Source: Pithys albifrons albifrons
Taxonomy: Eukaryota > Chordata > Aves > Passeriformes > Thamnophilidae
Direction of reading: 5' to 3'
Assembly (NCBI RefSeq): GCF_047495875.1
Contig: NC_092467.1
Span: 33,038,878 to 33,102,877 of the forward strand
DNA: 64,000 bases
A program made the translations under genes and the position numbers. Shown one piece after another: positions 57,012 to 64,000 of the stretch. The notes beneath the pieces are model-generated. The model was given only the letters and a program-made list of their open reading frames with translations. It did not search any database and was not told the DNA's origin. How positions within the stretch are numbered: position 1 is the stretch's first letter; each line of letters starts with the position of its first letter.

Positions 57012-57555
57012 GCTCGGATTCAGGGCAAGCAAAACACGTGGCCAGTTCAACCCCAACCTCCAGAGAAGACTCCCCTGGAAGGAATTCCAGTTTGGATTCA
57101 GGGCAAGCAAAACACATGGCCAGTTCAACCCCAACCTTCAGAGAAGACTCCCCTGGAAGGAATTCCAGTTTGGATTCAGGGCAAGCAAAACACGTGGCCA
57201 GTTCAACCCCAAACCTCCAGTGAAGACTCCCCTGGAAGGAATTCCAGTTTGGATTCAGGGCAAGCAAAACACGTGGCCAGTTCAACCCCAACCTCCAGAG
57301 AAGACTCTCCTGGAAGGAATTCCAGTTTGGATTCAGGGCAAGCAAAACATGTGGCCAGTTTAACCCCAACCTTCAGAGAAGACTCCCCTGGAAGGAATTC
57401 CAGTTTGGATTCAGGGCAAGCAAAACACGTGGCCAGTTCAACCCCAACCCTCCAGTGAAGACTCCCCTGGAAGGAATTCCAGTTTGGATTCAGGGCAAGC
57501 AAAACACGTGGCCAGTTTAACCCCAACCTCCAGAGAAGACTCCCCTGGAAGGAAC
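57012..57555. repeat. 78-bp minisatellite, seven units, with an E-box in most units
   Basis: Units start at GGATTCAGGGCAAGCAAAAC and contain GGCCAGTTCAACCCCAACCT and CTGGAAGGAATTCCAGTTT. CACGTG is intact at 57035, 57191, 57270, 57426 and 57505, and is changed to CACATG at 57113 and CATGTG at 57348. Confidence 0.95.
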
Positions 57556-57559
57556 TGCA

Positions 57560-59145
57560 GTGCTGTCAATAACTGCTCAGCACACTGAGGGGGAGGCCGT
57601 GGGGATGTGCTGTTGCCACAGAAACTGGAGGCACTGCCAGGGCAGGAGGTGGCATCTCCCAAGCAGGGGCACGACCCATCAGCTCTGCTGAGAGCCCTGA
57701 GCTGCCCCAGAGCCACCTGCCCTCTCCTCCTGCAGCAATAAACTCGAATAGATTCCTGTCAGCCAGAGCAGGGAATGAAGAGGGGGAATGAAACTTCACC
57801 TACACCAAAAAACCTTGACTGTTCTTCCTGTGTGTTCAAATACAGAGATTGCAGCTCCCACAGCCAGGCCAGGCTCGTGCCTGTGGCTGCAGCTGGGCCA
57901 GCACCTCACCAAGCTCAGCTTTAACACCTCAGCTCTTCTGTCTCGTGTGTTTCTCCACTCACATGTGCCAACCCCAGGAGGATGAGCAGCACCAGCTCCT
58001 GGGCTGGGACCACACAGACCAAGCCCTGCGACTCCAACGAGGTCCAGCTCTGTCCCCTCGATCCACACGGAGCTGCAGCATCCCAGGCTGCTGGAGAGCT
58101 GGGAAAACCCACAGGGAATGGCACAAAGGAGCTCTTTGCCCTCCAAAAACACTCTGTGGTCACCAAGGAGAGGGGACAGAGTCCCACAGAGCCTGGCACT
58201 GAGACAAGGATGGCACCGCGGGGGAGGGACAGTGTGAAACCCTCCCAGAGACAGGAGAATGAGCCCCTGGGCATTAATTCATTCAGGAAAGATTCCTGGA
58301 GCCTCTGGAATATTGAAATGCAGTGAATTGTCAGCAGGATTGCCAAGCACTTCCACCAGGAGTTTAATTTAGTGCCAAGCTGAGCCAATCTCCTGTTCCA
58401 GGCTCTGCTCCAGCCACACTTGTCACCAGATTTGGGTTTCCAAGGCATTTCATTTCTGTTATTTCCAAACTGTCTAAGGGAAGTTGGGCAGAGGGGAGGG
58501 GCAGGGAGGGCCCTCCCAAAATGCCCTGAGGGATCCCTGGTGCCAGGGTGGGAACAGGCAGAGGGAGAGGCAGGGGCAGGACCAGCTCCTGCCCTGAGCA
58601 GCATCCTGAGGGGACATCAGGCAATACTGAGTGCCAGCCATGGATCATCCACATTCCTGGAAGAATAATTTTGGAAGCTACAAACCTCTGGTTTGTAACC
58701 CACAGCTCAAAGGGTTTATTCTATTTTAATCCTGTGCAAAGAGACCACTGAAAACTCATTTAAACAAACCAGTGACTGAAGCACCTCAGGACAAGGACAA
58801 GGACATTCCTCCAGGATGTGTTTGAATCCCACAGGACTTGGGAAGTGAGGAAGATGCTGATGTATTCCCAACTCCTGGAACAACTGTGAGGGTGTCAGCC
58901 ATGCCCCTCCTTCCACTGGATTAACCAGGACTGGCACCAACCTGAAATCTTCCATGTTCCTGCTTTGTTTCACATTCATTTAACCACTTGTGCAAAGAGG
59001 CTGAGAAGAGGCAAAACAGCTCAGCAGTAACCACTCAAAGTAGCAAAAGATGAGAAAGCTACAACTAGGAAATCCTAATTTTTAAATTTAGGGCCACTTT
59101 GAAACAGCCTCCAGCCATCAGTGCAGCCAGAAGGAGGGAGCCCAA
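57560..59145. other. Intergenic DNA, no gene seen
   Basis: No exon or named repeat was recognised. Confidence 0.5.
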
Positions 59146-59146
59146 A

Positions 59147-60330
59147 CCTGGCCCAGCTCATGGAGCATCCCTGATCCCTGGGAGGAGCTGAGCATGACCT
59201 GACCCAGCTCATGGAGCATCCCTGATCCCTGGGAGGGGCTGAGTGTGACCTGACCCAGCTCATGGAGCATCCCTGATCCCTGGGAGGAGCTGAGCATGAC
59301 CTGATCCTGCTCATGGAGCATCCCTGATCCCTGGGAGGAGCTGAGTGTGAACTATCTCAGCTCATGGAGCATCCCTGATCCCTGGGAGGGGCTGAGTGTG
59401 ACCTGACCCAGCTCATGGAGCATCCCTGATCCCTGGGAGGAGCTGAGCATGACCTGACCCAGCTTATGGAGCATCCCTGATCCCTGGGAGGGGCTGAGTG
59501 TGACCTGACCCAGCTCATGGAGCATCCCTGATCCCTGGGAGGAGCTGGGCATGACCTGACCCTGCTCATGGAGCATCCCTGATCCCTGGGAGGAGCTGAG
59601 TGTGACCTGATCCTGCTCATGGAGCATCCCTGATCCCTGGGAGGAGCTGAGTGTGACCCGACCCTGCTCATGGAGCATCCCTGATCCCTGGGAGGAGCTG
59701 AGTGTGACCTGACCCTGCTCATGGAGCATCCCTGATCCCTGGGAGGAGCTGAGTGTGACCTGACCCAGCTCATGGAGCATCCCTGATCCCTGGGAGGAGC
59801 TGGGCATGACCTGACCCTGCTCATGGAGCATCCCTGATCCCTGGGAGGAGCTGAGTGTGACCTGATCCTGCTCATGGAGCATCCCTGATCCCTGGGAGGA
59901 GCTGGGCATGACCTGACCCTGCTCATGGAGCATCCCTGATCCCTGGGAGGGGCTGAGTGTGACCTGACCCAGCTCATGGAGCATCCCTGATCCCTGGGAG
60001 GAGCTGAGTGTGACCTGACCCTGCTCATGGAGCATCCCTGATCCCTGGGAGGAGCTGAGTGTGACCTGACCCTGCTCATGGAGCATCCCTGATCCCTGGG
60101 AGGAGCTGAGTGTGAACTATCTCAGCTCATGGAGCATCCCTGATCCCTGGGAGGAGCTGAGCATGACCTGACCCTGCTCGTGGAGCATCCCTGATCCCTG
60201 GGAGGGGCTGAGTGTGACCTGACCCAGCTCATGGAGCATCCCTGATCCCTGGGAGGGGCTGGGCATGACCTGACCCAGCTCATGGAGCATCCCTGATCCC
60301 TGGGAGGGGCTGGACACGACCTGACCCTGC
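59147..60330. repeat. 51-bp minisatellite, about 23 units
   Basis: Unit CATGGAGCATCCCTGATCCC plus TGGGAGGAGCTGAGTGTGAC and CTGACCCAGCT. Two alternating sites (CCAGCT/CCTGCT and GAGTGTG/GGGCATG) give a shuffled pattern. Since 51 is a multiple of three, two minus frames stay open through the array. It is unrelated in sequence to the CR1 51-bp repeat. Confidence 0.97.
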
Positions 60331-60799
60331 GGCTTCTCCCACACCCCCCCTGAGATGCCAAAGCCCTCAACACTTCCTCTGAATCAACGATTCAAAGCAC
60401 ATGGTGTGATCTTTGTGCCAGCTGCAGCAGATTCCTGGAAGGATTTATTCCAAGGAGGAGGAGGCTCCTGCACTGTGGGGAACTCCTCGGGGCCATGGCT
60501 TGGTTTGCTGCAGCAAATGTTCCTCTGCCTTGTGCTGTACCGGTGAGTTGGCAAAGGCAGAGTCAGGCAGGGGAGGGACCCCCAGCAGTGGGGCTGTGAT
60601 GGGAGCTCTGCCTGCAGAACAGCCTCTCTTTTAAAGCAGCATCACAGGATGTCCTTGGGCATCTGCTCCAGCCACTCTGCCCTCCCACCACGGGAGACTT
60701 CTGAGCAAAAAAAGAGTTGGGAAATCCATTTCGGGTTCTCCAGGGCAGGACTGCAACGGGGCAGCCTCTGCATCCCAATGCCCTGCTGGAAAAGCCCAG

Positions 60800-60890
60800 C
60801 AGGCTGGGCTGGTGGGAGGTGTCCCTGTGGGACTGACTGGGCTTTGAGGTCCCTCCCAGTCCAGCCCAGTCTGGGATTCTGTGACTCTGC
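60800..60890 (+). mobile_element. CR1 LINE 3' end fragment
   Basis: GGGCTGGTGGGAGGTGTCCC, GCTTTGAGGTCCCTCCCAGT and CTGGGATTCTGTGAC, with an internal deletion compared with other copies. Confidence 0.8.
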
Positions 60891-60894
60891 AAAC

Positions 60895-61590
60895 CTGGGT
60901 TTGTTGCTGTCACTGAGCAAACCTTACCCAGCAGCATTTGCATCTTTTCTGTCACATCCAGCTGGAAATCCTTCTCAGCTCTTACAGGCAGATGCAAAGG
61001 ATGTTTGTCATTCGTTGCATTTCCCCATCTGTATGTTGGCCACAACCTCCACGACAGATTCCTGTGAGCAGATGTTGGTTGGATATCAGGAGAAGGGAGG
61101 CAAAGCATTCCAGTTGCGTGTTGTGCTGGGAAGCAGCAGCTCCCCCAGCACTGGGACTCCTCTGTCCCAGCACAGAGCAAAGCAAACCCACCCTGAGGGA
61201 TGTTCATTAACACAGGTGTAATTATTGCACAGGCTGGAAACCTCCATGCACCTGTATGTGAAAATAGCCCCATGGTGGTCTCTCATCCTTCAGGAAACCC
61301 AAACAAGGAATTGTGTGCAGCCTGAAGACAGTGGAGATGGTTATTAAGCATTATTAAATGGAAGATATTATTAAGAAGAGAGTTAATGAGTATTAATTGA
61401 TGATGAAGTTTGATTCTGATGAAGGCAGGACACTCAGTCCAGGGAAACCAGGTGTCCTTCATTCCTTCTGCTTGTTTGGGTTTCTTCCTTTTGCTCATTG
61501 GATTTGTATTTTTACTCTTGTAAACAAGAGTCTTGTGAACAAACTGGAGCCAAGGAGTGCCCAAAGCTGAGGCTGCTGCTTCCCACTGCA
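60895..61590. other. Intergenic DNA, no gene seen
   Basis: AT-rich in 61310-61420 with ATTATTAA motifs; nothing else recognised. Confidence 0.5.
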
Positions 61591-61595
61591 GTGCC

Positions 61596-62577
61596 AGCCC
61601 TGAGGAATTCAGGGATCAGCAGCCCTGAGGAATGGAGGGATCAGCAGCACTGAGGAATGGAGGGATCTGCAGCCCTGAGGAACTCAGGGATCTGCAGCCC
61701 TGAGGAACTTGGGGATCAACAGCCCTGAGGAACTCAGGGATCAGCAGCCCTGAGGAACTTGGGGATCAACAGCCCTGAGGAACTTGGGGATCAACAGCCC
61801 TGAGGAACTTGGGGATCAGCAGCTCTGAGGAACTCTGGGATCAGCAGCCCCGAGGAATGGAGGGATCTGCAGCCCTGAGGAACGGAGGGATCAGCAGCCC
61901 TGAGGAACTCGGGGATCTGCAGCCCTGAGGAATGGAGGGATCAGCAGCCCTGAGGAACTCAGGGATCAGCAGCCCTGAGGAACTCAGGGATCAGCAGCCC
62001 TGAGGAATGGAGGGATCAGCAGCCCTGAGGAATGGAGGGATCAGCAGCCCTGAGGAACTCAGGGATCTGCAGCCCTGAGGAATGGAGGGATCAGCAGCTC
62101 TGAGGAACTCAGGGATCAGCAGCCCTGAGGAATGGAGGGATCAGCAGCCCTGAGGAACTCAGGGATCAGCAGCCCTGAGGAACTCAGGGATCTGCAGCTC
62201 TGAGGAACGGAGGGATCTGCAGCCCTGAGGAACTCAGGGATCTGCAGCCCTGAGGAATGGAGGGATCTGCAGCCCTGAGGAACGGAGGGATCAGCAGCTT
62301 GAGGAACTCGGGGATCAGCAGCCCTGAGGAATGGAGGGATCAGCAGCCCTGAGGAACTCAGGGATCAGCAGCCCTGAGGAACTCGGGGATCTGCAGCACT
62401 GAGGAACGGAGGGATCAGCAGCTTGAGGAACTCAGGGATCAGCAGCACTGAGGAATGGAGGGATCAGCAGCACTGAGGAACGGAGGGATCAGCAGCCCTG
62501 AGGAATGGAGGGATCTGCAGCACTGAGGAATGGGGGGATCAGCAGCTTGAGGAACTCAGGGATCTGCAGCCCTGATC
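61596..62577. repeat. 25-bp minisatellite, about 39 units
   Basis: Unit AGCAGCCCTGAGGAATGGAG plus GGATC, alternating between AATGGAGGG and AACTCAGGG forms and between ATCAGCAG and ATCTGCAG. A few units have lost three to four bases (CAGCTTGAGG). Confidence 0.97.
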
Positions 62578-62584
62578 CCAGGGC

Positions 62585-63945
62585 CACCAGGCTGGGGGGG
62601 TGGAGGTGCCCTCAACCCCTGTGGGAGCAGCAGCTGTGAGAGACCTGCTGGTGGCTCCCTTGGAAAGCACCTCTGGCTGGTCCAGCCAGGGAAAAACATG
62701 GAGTTTGGGGCAGAGAGGCCAAGGGGTGGCACAGCTGGAGGGTCTGCTGGAGCTTTCCCTGGCACAGGGAGGAGAACATCTGCCCCGTGACCTCTGTGAG
62801 CCTCCCACTGCTGAGACCACCCAGACGCTCCCAATGTCTCTGGGGGCAGAGAAAACCAGGGCAAACAAGCAGAGACATAATTAAGAATTAGGAGCTGGCC
62901 TTCAGCAAAGAAGATTAAGGTCTTAGGCTGAGGCAGAAGCTGCAGGGGGCACATGACAGCACTTCATTCTCCTGCCCAGGGCACACTGAACTCCCGAGTT
63001 GTGGCCATTTGGTGGTGGGTTTGAGGTGGTTGTTGGGGTACAAAGCTCTGCCCTCCTCCCCTGCTCAGCCTGGCACCACCATCCCTCAGTAATTACATTT
63101 CACCACCAGAGCCAGAATAAATAAGTGCTTTTCTCTGCAAGCATCACTGTTGCCATGGGGTTAAATTGGCAGTTCCTTGTTCTGTAGCTGAGTGTGGATG
63201 TTCCCAGGCCTGACTGGCCACCCTTCCCCTTGGCTGGGGAATAATGGACTTCCTGATTGTTCCTTAGAAAAAGGGAGTGAAGGACCTTCATCTTTCTATG
63301 GAAAGCTGCAATCTGACCTGGTGGGTTGTGAGAAGAAGACTCTGCTTAGCAAACTCTGAGGCACCCAAAGGCTGGGCTGGCCTGGAGGACACGGGGCTTC
63401 CCTGCTTTGGATGCTGAGGGTGTCCATCCAGGAGCAGCTCGAGCAGCCTCTCACCTCCCAGACAAACATCTCTGCTGAGCAGCTGCTGGTGAGTCACTGC
63501 TCTCAGGAGCTCCCTGCCAGCAGCTTTCAAGTGCTTGGAATTCTTTATAATAAGAAACAAGCAGAGGAATTCAGGATTCTGGTTTCTGCAGTGGTTTCTC
63601 CAGGCATTTTGAGTGCCAGGGTGGGCTTTGCTGGGCAGCACTGCAGGGGCACGTCTGTCCCAGGTGACTGCAGCACACACTGGGGGCTCCTCAGTGGAGA
63701 GGGCATTTATTTGGAGCTGCCAGCCATGGAAACTCCACTGTGACTCATGCACTGTGACAAGTGCAGAGGAACAGGAGCTGCCTCTGCCCTGCCTTTGCAT
63801 CTGCCCAGCCCCAGCTCTGCTGGGGCTCTGCTGGGGCTCTGCTGGGGCTCTGCTGCCTGGGGAACTGGGCACAGCACGTGGAGCCCCTTGGCAAGTGGGA
63901 ACCAGCAGCCCCACACCCAGTGCCAAGCCCTGTGTCCTCCCTGCT
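62585..63945. other. Intergenic DNA, no gene seen
   Basis: It includes a small TGCTGGGGCTC repeat (about four copies, 63815-63850). No exon was recognised. Confidence 0.5.
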
Positions 63946-63949
63946 GTGC

Positions 63950-64000
63950 ACCAGGTCGCTGTTGGATGTTGATAGATGGTTGTACTTGATGACCCTGAAG
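63950..64000 (+). mobile_element. CR1 LINE terminus cut by window edge
   Basis: GTTGGATGTTGATAGATGGT and TGTACTTGATGACCCTGAAG look like the last part of a CR1 tail, continuing beyond the window. Confidence 0.6.

Noticed and set aside
59147..60330. Relation between this 51-bp array and the 51-bp CR1 tail repeat
   Set aside because: Only the length is shared; the unit sequences do not match.
26085..62577. CRISPR-like arrays of regularly spaced repeats
   Set aside because: Units are contiguous head-to-tail with no unique spacers, and the genome is eukaryotic.
6700..64000. Exons of LRRC7, the gene expected next by vertebrate synteny
   Set aside because: No reading frame matched the LRR-containing N-terminus of that family that I could recognise; the gene, if nearby, starts beyond the window.

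Overview
The window looks like a piece of a bird nuclear genome, probably a passerine. Its dispersed repeats are 3' ends of CR1 LINEs whose tails read like neoavian or passerine CR1. There are no bacterial-type operons, and the one recognisable gene is a vertebrate gene with GT/AG introns. The species assignment is inference.

The only protein-coding gene I can support is DEPDC1, on the minus strand at the left edge (1..6495). Seven coding exons were found by reading the minus strand and matching each piece to the vertebrate DEPDC1 protein: 6495..6253, 5294..5002, 4430..4286, 3654..3536, 2118..1988, 846..799 and 111..1, the last cut by the window edge. All junctions are GT/AG and the phases agree across every intron. 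Together they encode 363 codons plus one base: an unusual Gly/Gln/Pro-rich N-terminus made from a tandem repeat, the DEP domain, a linker, and the start of the Rho-GAP-like domain. The promoter sits in a CpG-rich block to the right of the start codon. It carries an inverted CCAAT box and a CDE-like/CHR-like pair with four-base spacing, the arrangement known from G2/M cell-cycle genes. Intron 1 holds two minisatellites, one of which runs directly into the 3' splice site of exon 2. Introns 4 and 5 hold antisense CR1 fragments.

From about 6.7 kb to 64 kb I see no supportable gene. This is intergenic DNA upstream of DEPDC1, made of single-copy sequence, over twenty CR1 fragments in both orientations, and a very high density of tandem arrays. 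Array units run from a 6-bp CCCCAT type to 78 bp, with copy numbers from 2 to about 80. By rough addition, tandem arrays cover about a fifth of the window. Many long open frames here exist only because an array unit lacks stops in all frames.

The most notable points are: (1) minisatellites have entered the DEPDC1 coding sequence and its exon-2 splice acceptor; (2) a CR1 lineage carries a 51-bp tandem repeat in its tail at six separate loci with 2 to 9 copies, and a second 38-bp repeat in the end of its reverse-transcriptase ORF at two loci; (3) a near-perfect 38-bp hairpin lies within the CR1 sequence in DEPDC1 intron 4. I found no new enzymatic or defence system.
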